Source: Lachancea dasiensis
Taxonomy: Eukaryota; Ascomycota; Saccharomycetes; Saccharomycetales; Saccharomycetaceae
NCBI GenBank assembly: GCA_900074725.1
Contig: LT598460.1
Coordinates: 749,502-813,501, forward strand
Direction: 5' to 3'
DNA length: 64,000 nt
Below the pieces are notes generated by a model. The model was not told where the DNA came from. It was given only the letters and a program-made list of their open reading frames with translations, and made no database searches. The translations under genes and the position numbers were made by a program. Shown one piece after another: positions 47,772-57,215 of the stretch; the stretch's first letter is position 1; each line of letters starts with the position of its first letter.

Positions 47772-49958
47772 ATGTCAACGGGATCGTCGCCGTCACGGCT
47801 GCTTAGCGAAAGTTTAGGAAATTTTCACATCAGCTCGCCAACAAAGTTCAAGTCCTATGTCGAGAACGACCAATTCGAGGGTTCCAACTTCAATTCGCAA
47901 ACAAAAGACACGACCAGTGGCAAGAATTACGTGCGCAAACTTGGCAACTGGTCGGTTAACTACGGTACTGTCCAGCAGCATGGTACGGATGCTGAAAATG
48001 CCGAACCGCCACAATGGAAACAGTATATGGATGAGCAGGCCGCTCATCAGGATCTACACGATAAGGACAGAGATGCCCTTGATCCCAGATCAAACCTTGT
48101 GGTGACGTCTTCCTTGAGTGACATCTCTTTGATTCCCACTAACACGTTCAAACACCGTGCCCCCAAGCCTGCAAATGTAGATTCCAATATGGATTCTGAA
48201 TACAGTGTGGTACGCGATGGAGATTCGGCGGTAGATACCGACGTAGATCCAGCTCGGGAAGCGCTGGGGGTCTTCAACAATGTCTTACGGCATCAAAAGT
48301 CTAATTTCTTCTCTCAGGAGCCAGAAAATATGAATGCTAAATCTATTTCCGAAGAATACGATTCCACAAGCTCAGCAGCGTCAACCTCATCCTATGATTC
48401 TTTTGACCCATCACTTTCTCCGAGCTTGCGCCAGCGCCCGTCCGAACCGCCTAAAGCGATGTCCAAAGGACCCTCGAGGCCACTCCAACAGGCAGGCTCT
48501 CCCAGAAGAACATTGAAGTTGATAACCCCTGAAGACGCAGGCATGATCTTCAATTACAAAGAAGGCGTGTGGGATCAACCTTCCAACGCAGCCGATATGT
48601 CTACGAGCGGAGCGCAGGACGAGTCTTCGCAAAGTAAAATCGTTTCATTCAAGCTGCCGCGCACTCGACCCGAACGTTCCATAGTGGACGACACCCCACT
48701 CTCTACTCCGCAGGTTGATCGTAAGTTCCTCTCCCAAGGTGATTTTATCGAAGAGTCGCAAAGCAGATCCACATCGGATAAAAGTACTTCTACAATGCGC
48801 CATATATCACCCATGCCGGCTGATACTACTCACAACCTCGTAGATAATGTCACAAGTGTATCTGAGGTCGATTCATCGTTTCGAATTGCAAAAAGTGCTG
48901 TCATATCAGCTTTAGTTGACACGATACCGAGAAAAGAGGCTTGGGAGCATGTTACCGAGCTCTCTTTAAAAAATCGCGGGCTAGGTAGCTTGGTGGGACT
49001 GAAGGAAATGACGCCTGGGCTTGTGGAGCTTAATGTTTCCGAAAACAACATCAATTCGTTACAGGGAGCCCCTCCTCGGATTGTTAGACTGTGTTGTTCT
49101 AACAACCGGATAGGCTCCTACTGCAGGCTGGATGGGCTGGAACATTTGGAAGACTTAGACATGTCACATAACCTGCTATCCACAAACCTATCGTTACTGG
49201 CAGGCTGCCTTCACTTGCGTGATGTAAATCTAGCCCAAAATAGCATCGTATCCCTACAGGGGCTTTCGGAGTCGAGAGCTAGAGTGGAAACCTTGAACTT
49301 AGCACGCAATAGGCTCATTGGTCCCTTGGATTTTGCGGAGTTCGTTTCACTAGAACGCGATCGACCCAATTTTTTGACCCACCTTCGAGAACTAGATCTA
49401 TCTGGTAATAAGATTACAAGGATCAAAAACTTACATCTACTGAAAAACCTGAGGGTGCTAAAGCTGGACGGCAATCCGTTGGAGTCACTGACGGGAAACA
49501 ACAGCTCAAGCTTGAGGAACCTCGGCTTGCTTGGCTGCAGTGCCCTTGAATCTCTAGGGCACTTTCCACAATTGCGCATTCTGCGTGTAAGCGGCGAAAG
49601 CTTACAAATAAAAGAACTACCAGAGACATTGGAGCATTTCGAACTGGTTAATTCGCCTCCCGAAGCTATACCGTGGGACATCCTTCCAACGGTGCTTCGC
49701 AAGCTTCGCCTCACTCGTGTGGGGATCCAAGAACTGCCCAAACAACTTGCCACGAGGTGTGCTGGCCTGCATACCTTGTCAATAGCGGAAAACGACCTCA
49801 AGAGCTGGGCGAGGCTGATCGAAAGACTGCCGGGAAACTTGCAAATGCTGGACATTCGTAAGAACCCATTGTCGCAGTTCCAGGAGGAGGCCGACCGCAG
49901 GTCCATGACTGAGGTGGTGGCACTAGCGCTGCCGAGCCTCAAGCGAATCTGTCTGTGA
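47772..49958 (+). CDS. NUD1: Nud1, spindle pole outer-plaque scaffold of the mitotic exit network (centriolin-like)
   Basis: Nud1 anchors Spc72 and the Bfa1-Bub2/Cdc15/Dbf2-Mob1 machinery at the outer plaque. 728 residues. The N-terminal half is Ser/Thr-rich, probably disordered, with several S/T-P sites; it includes the conserved NYVRKLGNWSVNYG and LKLITPEDAGMIFNYKEGVWDQP. The C-terminal half (about 395-725) is a leucine-rich repeat domain: VELNVSENNINSL, LEDLDMSHNLL, VETLNLARNRLIG, LRELDLSGNKITRI, LRVLKLDGNPLESL. Matches YOR373W between NDD1 and ALD4. Another outer-plaque gene, SPC72, lies 20 kb away in this window. Confidence 0.93.
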   Translation: MSTGSSPSRLLSESLGNFHISSPTKFKSYVENDQFEGSNFNSQTKDTTSGKNYVRKLGNWSVNYGTVQQHGTDAENAEPPQWKQYMDEQAAHQDLHDKDRDALDPRSNLVVTSSLSDISLIPTNTFKHRAPKPANVDSNMDSEYSVVRDGDSAVDTDVDPAREALGVFNNVLRHQKSNFFSQEPENMNAKSISEEYDSTSSAASTSSYDSFDPSLSPSLRQRPSEPPKAMSKGPSRPLQQAGSPRRTLKLITPEDAGMIFNYKEGVWDQPSNAADMSTSGAQDESSQSKIVSFKLPRTRPERSIVDDTPLSTPQVDRKFLSQGDFIEESQSRSTSDKSTSTMRHISPMPADTTHNLVDNVTSVSEVDSSFRIAKSAVISALVDTIPRKEAWEHVTELSLKNRGLGSLVGLKEMTPGLVELNVSENNINSLQGAPPRIVRLCCSNNRIGSYCRLDGLEHLEDLDMSHNLLSTNLSLLAGCLHLRDVNLAQNSIVSLQGLSESRARVETLNLARNRLIGPLDFAEFVSLERDRPNFLTHLRELDLSGNKITRIKNLHLLKNLRVLKLDGNPLESLTGNNSSSLRNLGLLGCSALESLGHFPQLRILRVSGESLQIKELPETLEHFELVNSPPEAIPWDILPTVLRKLRLTRVGIQELPKQLATRCAGLHTLSIAENDLKSWARLIERLPGNLQMLDIRKNPLSQFQEEADRRSMTEVVALALPSLKRICL

Positions 49959-50194
49959 TGGCCCTAGGTCGTGCGTACATAGGTGATATAGATAATGACT
50001 GTAGTTTTGTAATGAGTAATGCAAGAAGACCAACTCGCTGGCCCACGCATCTTCCCACAACCGATAGAGCTGCTGGTAAATCCGGTTTTTGAGAATAAGG
50101 CTGTCACTACAATGTGGCCTGTCTCGTGGAGTCCGCTTAACGTGTTAACGTGGGCATGGCATCCCGCCTTGGCACGTTGCGTGTTGCGCACTCC

Positions 50195-50215
50195 CCGAGT
50201 ACTTTTCCGAGTACT
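50195..50215. repeat. CCGAGTACT doublet upstream of ALD4
   Basis: Two direct copies of CCGAGTACT at 50195-50203 and 50207-50215, spaced 12 bp, about 925 bp before the ALD4 ATG and 240 bp after NUD1. Confidence 0.7.
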
Positions 50216-51019
50216 CCATCACCGGCTGGTATTCAAGCCGCACCAACCTCGGAAAGCTTTATGTTATGAGCCAAGCCGGCTTCCTCCTTTCAATTCCGTT
50301 GTCCGACTACATGTGCCCTGTGTTCTACAGCCCAGGCCGTTCCGCCATTGCCGTTTTTGGAACCATAATGAAATCAGCCCAGGTCATTCGCGAATTGGTC
50401 CACCACACACCAGTCGCACTGACCAATTCCTTTCACGTTTCCTGTTTGTCCCGTTCTTGTGTTTTCTCCCGTTCCCATCCACTGCAAACGTCATTCGTCC
50501 TCGCCGAGGGTGTAATGCGCTAATGGCCTGTTGGTTATTCTTCTCCCGTACGAAGTTGGTACCACATGGTCCTCAGCGTTTTACTTTGCTATGTGATGAG
50601 AAATCCCAGACAGTCGGGGAGACGCCGCACGGAGAGGGTAGAGATGGTTTAACACCAGAACACAACGTTGTTGAGCAAAGTGATGACACTTATCTGATTG
50701 TTTGCTCGATGAGGGCTGTATTTTACGGAGCGTAATGAAGACTTGCGCAAAATGGTCAAATGGCAACCATGCTATAAAAGAAGTCTGCAGCTCGAAGTCT
50801 GCGAAAGCTACGAAAATATTTCCAAGAACCAACGTTAGTCCAGCAGTATCAGTGGATAACTTACACTTGCTTGAAATTCTCTAGTTGGTTGATCACCCAA
50901 TCCTTTAGTCCAAGTAAAGAAACGACTAGAGGTGCCCGATTAAAATTTCCGTTAAAGTCCGTTCAGCCTTTTGTCACATACAAGAGCACTTTTAGGGGGC
51001 GGAGTTTAAGAACCGAAGA

Positions 51020-51027
51020 TATAAAAG
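51020..51027 (+). promoter_or_regulatory. TATA box of ALD4
   Basis: TATAAAAG, 110-117 bp before the ALD4 ATG; a strong TATA matches the highly regulated nature of this gene family. Confidence 0.65.
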
Positions 51028-51136
51028 GGCCAAGGAGAATAGCTACCCCAGGTTCTTTTCTGGCTACCACTTTAACGCAGCTACCACAAAGCGAACAAGA
51101 GTAGTATTGCAAGTCGGATTGTGTAGCGTGAAACTG

Positions 51137-52705
51137 ATGCTCTCGCAAACATTACTAAGGTCGACGATTCCGGCCGCCAGGCTCGGTTTGCGTTGCTACG
51201 CGCAGTTGCCTTTGCGTGTTCCTGTGAAAATCCCCAATGGGATCGAGTACGAACAACCCACGGGTCTTTTCATCAATAACAAGTTTGTGCGGTCCAAACA
51301 AGGCAAGACGTTTGAAGTTTTGAGCCCCGCTACGGAGGAAGAAATCACACATGTGTACGAGGCGCGGGAAGACGACGTGGAGGACGCCATTGACGCCGCG
51401 GACAAGGCGTTTAAAAGCGGTGTGTGGTCGCAGGCCGACCCGCTGGTCCGTGCCAACGCGCTCAACAAGCTCGCGAACCTCATCGAAGAACACCAGGACA
51501 TCGTGGCCTCCATCGAAACTCTGGACAATGGGAAAGCGATCACCAACGCTCGGGGCGACGTTCAGTTGGTGATCAACTACCTGCGGTCGTGCGCCGGATG
51601 GGCCGACAAAGTCGATGGCCGCGTAATCAATACTGGCTCGACTCACTTTTCCTACACCTTGAGACAGCCTCTTGGTGTTTGCGGTCAAATTATCCCTTGG
51701 AACTTTCCGCTGTTGATGTGGGCCTGGAAAGTCGGTCCTGCGCTCGCCACTGGTAACACTGTTGTCCTGAAGACTGCCGAATCTACTCCTTTGTCTGCAT
51801 TGTACGTGTCTCAGTTTGTCGCTAAGGCTGGGATTCCTCCGGGCGTTTTGAACATTGTGTCCGGTTTTGGTAAGATCATCGGGGAGGCCCTCACCACGCA
51901 CCCTAAAGTTAAGAAAATCGCCTTCACTGGTTCCACTGCCACGGGTCGTCATATTTACCAGAATGCTGGTATGAACTTGAAAAAGGTCACTTTGGAACTG
52001 GGGGGTAAATCTCCCAACATGGTCTTTGCCGATGCTGACATGAAGCAGGCCGTACAGAACATCATTCTAGGGATTTACTTCAACAGTGGCGAAGTCTGCT
52101 GTGCCGGTTCGCGTGTTTACGTGGAGGAGTCTGCCCACGACCAACTTTTGGAAGAGTTGAAGATTGCGGCTGAGGCGCTCAAGGTTGGTGATCCATTCGA
52201 TGAAGCTACTTTCCAAGGCGCTCAAACCTCTCAAATGCAGCTCAGCAAGATCCTGAAATACGTGGAAATTGGTAAGGACGAAGGCGCCACTCTGGTTACC
52301 GGTGGTGAGAGACTTGGCAACAAAGGCTACTTCATAAAACCAACTGTGTTCGGCGGAGTCACCGAGGACATGCGCATCGTAAAGGAGGAAATTTTCGGAC
52401 CTGTTGTTACTGTGAGCAAGTTCAAGACCATTGATGAGTTGGTAGAACTGGCCAACGACTCCGAATACGGCTTGGCAGCTGGTATTCACACCTCCAACCT
52501 CAACAAGGCCATCGAGGTCTCCAACAGAGTTAACGCCGGTACCGTGTGGATCAACACTTTCAACGATTTCCACCACTCCGTGCCCTTCGGTGGTTTCAAC
52601 GCCTCGGGCATTGGAAGAGAGATGGGATCCGAAGCTTTGGAAAACTACACTCAAGTCAAGGCCGTGCGTGCCAAGTTGAACTTGTCTTCTTCCACCAGCT
52701 CGTAA
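51137..52705 (+). CDS. ALD4: Mitochondrial aldehyde dehydrogenase Ald4
   Basis: The major mitochondrial K+-activated NAD(P)+ aldehyde dehydrogenase, oxidising acetaldehyde to acetate. 522 residues. I chose ATG 51137 because it begins a clear matrix presequence ([22 protein letters not shown]); a TTG ten codons upstream is in frame. The class is confirmed by [30 protein letters not shown] and FTGSTATGR (nucleotide binding), the general-base Glu E287 in [11 protein letters not shown], and catalytic Cys C321 in [11 protein letters not shown]. The C-terminal substrate/oligomer part has EIFGPVV and [23 protein letters not shown]. Codon bias is strong and long open antisense frames result from it. 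Matches YOR374W. Confidence 0.96.
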   Translation: MLSQTLLRSTIPAARLGLRCYAQLPLRVPVKIPNGIEYEQPTGLFINNKFVRSKQGKTFEVLSPATEEEITHVYEAREDDVEDAIDAADKAFKSGVWSQADPLVRANALNKLANLIEEHQDIVASIETLDNGKAITNARGDVQLVINYLRSCAGWADKVDGRVINTGSTHFSYTLRQPLGVCGQIIPWNFPLLMWAWKVGPALATGNTVVLKTAESTPLSALYVSQFVAKAGIPPGVLNIVSGFGKIIGEALTTHPKVKKIAFTGSTATGRHIYQNAGMNLKKVTLELGGKSPNMVFADADMKQAVQNIILGIYFNSGEVCCAGSRVYVEESAHDQLLEELKIAAEALKVGDPFDEATFQGAQTSQMQLSKILKYVEIGKDEGATLVTGGERLGNKGYFIKPTVFGGVTEDMRIVKEEIFGPVVTVSKFKTIDELVELANDSEYGLAAGIHTSNLNKAIEVSNRVNAGTVWINTFNDFHHSVPFGGFNASGIGREMGSEALENYTQVKAVRAKLNLSSSTSS

Positions 52706-53160
52706 TCCTGCCACTTTCGGAATCTGAGTAAAGTGAGAATTCACGACCCTATACCACAGCAAGCACACGCCCGGGCTGTATGATTGTAGAGCTATAAAGG
52801 GAATGTTGCGCAAGCTTCTCTTATGCATGAAAAACTAACTAACAACTGTATGTAACAATGTAACGAACAATTTATTTGATATTCATTGATATTCGTCGTA
52901 TTCTCAGGCACCACAGTGCCAGGAGAACAAAGTTATAGATTAACAAGCTCCTTATGAACATGCGTGAGAAAGCACTCCCACTCGATCCATTTTCTATTTG
53001 GTGGATTGCACCTCTGCCTCAACATCACGAAGCCTCTTCCGGTTACATTTCTGGATGGTAGCGCTTAATCACATGACCAATGGCTCTTTATGCTACACCG
53101 GGAATCTACACGGCGATTCATGACAATCCTATCTCTCACTTTTCTTTCGCTACATTGGCT
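52706..53160. other. Convergent spacer after ALD4
   Basis: 455 bp between the ALD4 stop and the stop of the small membrane-protein gene. No feature recognised. Confidence 0.4.
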
Positions 53161-53523
53161 CTAGTCCTCCTCCATCACCGAAATCTCCATCTCCTCTTCA
53201 TAATCGGCGCTGGACCTTATTGGCACAACCTTCCTCGATAGAAGATGCGCATGTAACTCTTGTTCTTCCTTCGAACCTTTCGCAACACCCGTAGCAGTCC
53301 CACTGGACTCCTTTACTGCAGCTTTCTCCTCCACTTCTGTGGTATTTGGCTCACCTTGGCTCATCAAGGTCGCCTTGATGAACAACACAGCGGTGAATAT
53401 GGCCAAAAACACCGCCCCCACGCCGAAGATCAACCCCTTCACAAGATCGTCTAACACCATAAACCTAGAAATAAGAGCTTCTGAAAATAACTTGGATACA
53501 CTGGTAGTCTTCTCTGATGACAT
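53161..53523 (-). CDS. Unassigned 120-residue single-pass membrane protein
   Basis: An ATG-initiated gene of 120 residues that I do not recognise. Residues 1-25 are polar (MSSEKTTSVSKLFSEALISR), followed by one strongly hydrophobic helix (LIFGVGAVFLAIFTAVLFIK, about 29-49). The rest is polar and acidic, with EVEEKAAVKESSG, KEEQELHAHLLSRKVVP and an acidic end (DYEEEMEISVMEED). There is no cleavable signal peptide, so a tail- or signal-anchored protein is likely. In the chromosome I order this place, between GPB2 (YAL056W) and ECM1 (YAL059W), belongs to the calnexin gene CNE1, on the same strand. I see no calnexin lumenal motifs, so a remnant origin is only a guess. Confidence 0.65.
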   Translation of the reverse strand: MSSEKTTSVSKLFSEALISRFMVLDDLVKGLIFGVGAVFLAIFTAVLFIKATLMSQGEPNTTEVEEKAAVKESSGTATGVAKGSKEEQELHAHLLSRKVVPIRSSADYEEEMEISVMEED

Positions 53524-53987
53524 TTTTATATGATAACTCCCCGGTTGAGAGTTCCGAGATTATGTCCCTTCAAAAGGAGTTCTTATAGCGCGAGTTCCCC
53601 ATGATCGCAATTAGGCGAAAATATCCCGCCCGACATACAAAAGATGGGGGAAATTGCGGAAGACAAACAAAGCCCGGATAGAGGCAGAAAAGAGAATTGT
53701 ATGGTGTAAGACCATGGTAAGTCAGAGATTCCAAGCTTGTACGTGTATTCTTGAAATCGCACTCTTTACTTGTATAGATTTTAACTTCCCTGGCTGTTTT
53801 GCGCTATCTAAGGTCGGCGATGTAATAATCTTTACGCTCAGTTCTTCGTTGCTAATTAGTGTACAAGGTGTTGTTATTTAGTGTGCTTCGTGTCTGCTAC
53901 CGTCTCTCTGTAGGGATTGGATGTGTGCTCTGGAAAGTGCTGAACTGAAGTCAATTTGAAAACATTCCGCAATACTAAGCATGGTCT
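53524..53987. other. Intergenic region upstream of the small membrane-protein gene
   Basis: 464 bp between this gene's start and the ECM1 stop. No motif or gene recognised. Confidence 0.4.
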
Positions 53988-54551
53988 TTAGGCCTCCACG
54001 TCGTCGGACAGAAGACCGAACACATTCGTGGAGACAGATCTAGTCTCTTGCGCCTGGCTTTCTTGGCCTGATTCGTCTTCACCAGCATCATCGTCTTCCA
54101 TGGCGTCTTCTTGGCCCTCTTCCCCACTATTTTCTTGCACTGCCTTCTGACCCGTCAGTTTAGCCAAATCTCTTCTTATGCTTTCGTTGGTACTGTCCCA
54201 TCCAGCCTTGCGGGCACCTTGGACATACTTCGCTCTGGATTTGGCCCTTTCTACTTTGCCATCTAATCGGTGGGAGACGTTCAGAGCCCGCGCGATTCTC
54301 TCGTTGTCCAGATTTTCCAAGGCACTTTTTGCAGCGACTTTCTTGCCAACTTTATTAGCTGTTTTCTGCTTCTTTTTCATCTTGGCCTCTAGAAGCTGCT
54401 CATTCTTCGATGCCGTTCTTATCAGTTTGTTGGTTACGTCCAGATTTTGAGCTCGAGGTAACTCGGCCAGAGACTGGGCTTCCGTATCGGTGAATTCCAG
54501 CCTACGGGCCGCTCTTGAATGTTTAGAGACTTTTCCAGCTTTTTTAACCAT
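53988..54551 (-). CDS. ECM1: Pre-60S ribosome export factor Ecm1
   Basis: Ecm1 is a shuttling factor that helps nuclear export of the large ribosomal subunit, genetically linked to Mtr2 and Arx1. 187 residues from ATG 54551 (212 in S. cerevisiae); an in-frame upstream ATG at 54659 would add 36 residues of unrelated composition. Features: very basic N-terminus MVKKAGKVSKHSRAARR, a Lys/Ala-rich helix (KMKKKQKTANKVGKKVAAKS), the conserved block LDGKVERAKSRAKYVQGARKAGWDSTNESIRRDL, and an acidic end (EDAMEDDDAGEDESGQ) before the tail VFGLLSDDVEA. Matches YAL059W. Confidence 0.88.
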   Translation of the reverse strand: MVKKAGKVSKHSRAARRLEFTDTEAQSLAELPRAQNLDVTNKLIRTASKNEQLLEAKMKKKQKTANKVGKKVAAKSALENLDNERIARALNVSHRLDGKVERAKSRAKYVQGARKAGWDSTNESIRRDLAKLTGQKAVQENSGEEGQEDAMEDDDAGEDESGQESQAQETRSVSTNVFGLLSDDVEA

Positions 54552-55545
54552 TGGTGGGGTGTGGCAGGCTCTTATTTGGGCTGACAAGGCAACTTGGAAC
54601 ACTTTATAAGCGTGGCCGATGAGCCAGCGATGGGCCAGCTCATCGTGTAGAATTTTCACTCTAGCTCTAGGTCAGATGACCCTGCTAGTGCTCGAGTCCG
54701 AGCTTACCTAATCCTTCCACCTAGCATTTACCAATTGCCACTATCGATGCTGAAGACATAAAAGCCAGCTTGTTGGCAGTGCTAAGTGTGTTTGGTTCAC
54801 CTTCTTTCTAGCAAAATCTTTGGCATCAGCTTATGATTAGTGACAGTTTAATTTTAAGTAATCTATGATTTCCTCGTGTGATGTTTTCTTTGGCAACGAA
54901 TTTTGGCTTCGACCTGACTGCTCAAAGGCCTCTCACAGATTTCATTAGACTTAGCATCACTGCATAGGTATCCTTTAGTACCCCAAATCAACGTGCCAAA
55001 CCCTTTGGCATGAGACGGCTTTCAAATTATATAGGATTAAATTGAGTGGAACTAAGGTTGCACACATAATAATGAGATGCTAAACATTCTCTAAAGACTT
55101 TAGTATGATGTTTCCACACCTGAGTCCCTATCACGTCCCATGATGGTATTGTCGCAGTTGCGAGCCCACTCGAAAACTTGTCGAAATGTGAGTCCATCTC
55201 CATGACGTTTTGAGTCTGCCAGGAATCATCATCAGTAGAAAGCACACATAGTCACTTCGCTAGCGGTCCGCACTATAGGTCAACTTGTGCGAGTTTGTCG
55301 CACAAGTTAAAAGAGAGTCAACCCTGGTTGGAGTACTCTAAGTATCGTTCAGAAACGAAGACATTTTTACACCGCGATAACTGTGAGCTCTTTCGGCAAT
55401 TTGTTGTACATTTTCTATGGTGTGAAGTTACAAGTTCTATGATATGAATTTGATCATCTGCATCGCGCGCGAAAGCGCAAATAATTACCGCTGGCTATGA
55501 TGAAATTCCCCAAATTTGGTGCGCATTTGGCAACGTTCTAAAATG
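54552..55545. other. ECM1 upstream region
   Basis: About 1 kb. It holds a perfect 11-bp inverted repeat at 55282-55308 and GGAGTACTCT at 55330-55339. No protein gene. Confidence 0.5.
55282..55308. repeat. Perfect hairpin, 11-bp arms and 5-nt loop
   Basis: AACTTGTGCGA and TCGCACAAGTT flank GTTTG. A stem of this quality is unusual in yeast spacer DNA. No T run follows on the plus strand (AAAAGAG) and no bacterial-type terminator is expected here. Confidence 0.85.
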
Positions 55546-56867
55546 TTAAAGAGATATGCTTAAGATATGCTTAATCTGCGTCTTAGTCGGTATATTTGCT
55601 ACGTCAGACTGTTCATAATTGATTAATTTACCAGCAAATAATCGCATGATTTCGCGATAAGTAGCAGGACAATTGACGATATCTGGTAAGTCGACCATCA
55701 TAAGTTTCTCTACATGGGTCTGGCGGTCTGTAATCAAAACATTTTTCGCAATTGCATAACCTCTTTTCAATAATAACGTTGTAGAGACCAATCGCGCGAA
55801 ATGTGATAATTTGGCTAGAATTTCGAATGCGCCTAGTGTCAACCCCAATAGCGGGTTGGTCAGCCAATCATCATACCCTTTCATGTTATAAATATAGCAT
55901 TTTAGCACCAGGCTTAACGCTTTAAAAGCGCTGCAAGGATGAGGAAGGTCAGAGATTTCTCTGGGGAATAGTAGAGATATTGAGTAGTGAAATACATCGT
56001 TTTCAATAAGCATTCTCTCATGAGGTCGAAGAATAATGCAACTACGCAATGGTAAGTTGCAAACAGTGGCCTGGCAGCTGCTCAAAGGAAATTTACATAG
56101 TATTTTTCACAAGTTATTGTGAATGCTTTCCCTTAGTGCCAAACACATCCATCGACAGTCGTAGCGAAGGAATTTTCTATCTCTGATGCATAATAATTGT
56201 AAGGCAGCAGGAGGTCAATCATTATCAGCAAAGCTTTCGGCTATCTCGAGATAGTTCAGAATCTGACTTTTGCAATTGATGTAAAGTTGCTCGGAACACT
56301 GAATGTCCCACTATGCCAAAGATGTTACACCACAACAAAGGGATACGTTGCGAACCAACGAATTCCTACATGCTAGAGGCTTAAAGGCGGCATACGTTGT
56401 TAGGCTCGGATGAGTGTATTGGGTATCAAGCCTCGGGGTGAAGCCCTTCACACAAGCGTAAAACAACAACTGCCCTAGGTCGGCTTCCTTCAGATGAGCG
56501 TCAGTCACCTGCCCACGCGCTTTATAGAGAATTAAAATATCTTCATAAGCAGGAGAGATTGGCTCACTTGTGCAGTTGTCAAATTCAATCGCCGCTGGAT
56601 GTACGATCAAGGCGTCGGACGGAATATCCACCAAGGCAACCCCACTTTTTTCCCAAATACATATCAACCCGTCCATCTATGTGAATAGCATTCAGCATTC
56701 AGCATTTCAGAGATATCAAGCATCGACTTTGGGGGCTGGAAGTCTAGCGGCTTAATAGTACAGCCAGTCAAGGATGTAGCTAGTTCGTCGAGCTCTGAAT
56801 TGACTTGGCGAAGATACCAGTAATCCTTACATACTTGCTGGTCTTGGATTGTACGTAGTAAGGGCAT
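55546..56867 (-). pseudogene. Relic of a fungal Zn-cluster-type transcription factor (Uga3/Lys14-like middle and C-terminal part)
   Basis: Three open pieces on one strand (56664-56867, 56311-56676, 55546-56085) line up in the order of a fungal-specific transcription-factor domain. The second piece has HPSLTTYAAFKPLACRNSL then LVRNVSLCCGVTSLA, typical of the domain's first helices. The third has YDDWLTNPLLGLTLGAFEIL and RLVSTTLLLKRGYA. The second and third share a frame, and the sequence between them keeps domain-like wording but contains stop codons; the first is in another frame. The N-terminal Cys6 zinc cluster is not visible upstream. This is a decayed host gene, family given with modest confidence. 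In S. cerevisiae the ECM1-GDH3 gap carries BDH1 and BDH2 instead. Confidence 0.6.
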
Positions 56868-57215
56868 TTTCGTAGTTTATAGAATAGCGTTCGATTTATC
56901 AGCTTGATGGCCGGGGAGTAGATCCAGTCACAATCTCCTTTACGCAGAGAACAACATGGAACTGCATTTGATTTCGATATGAAGTCTAGTTGTTTCAGTA
57001 TCCTCAGGAATCTTGATTACGACCATGTCTTATGCTTCAAAGACCATTTTCAAGAACAAATTGTAAAAATTGATAGCGGCGGACACCAGAAGCATTTGCT
57101 GCTAATGACTGTTTCAGCAAAGGGTCAGTACTAAGCTTCATTTCAATACCGATGTTAAAACACAATTCATTTATCACTTTACTTAACCTGTACAAATCAT
57201 TATCAAGATGCATGC
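56868..57215. other. Region between the relic and GDH
   Basis: 348 bp, the 3' flank of GDH and possibly the decayed 5' end of the transcription-factor relic. No six-cysteine cluster found in any frame by eye. Confidence 0.4.

Larger units (their letters stand above)
49959..51136. other. ALD4 upstream region
   Basis: 1.18 kb. It contains a CCGAGTACT doublet (50195-50215) and a TATA box near ALD4. A 238-codon ORF (50019-50735) has a composition rich in Pro, Arg, Cys, Phe and His and resembles no family; I regard it as chance in GC-rich DNA. Confidence 0.5.

Noticed and set aside
50019-50735. 238-codon ORF upstream of ALD4
   Set aside because: Composition rich in Pro, Arg, Cys, His, Phe and Trp without domain features; no counterpart between NUD1 and ALD4 in S. 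cerevisiae. Most likely chance in GC-rich DNA.
51155-52828. Two long antisense ORFs (265 and 253 codons) across ALD4
   Set aside because: They mirror a strongly codon-biased gene that avoids codons whose complement is a stop; a known artefact. The same applies to antisense frames in NUD1, PRT1, FLC2 and the YHR202W-like gene.
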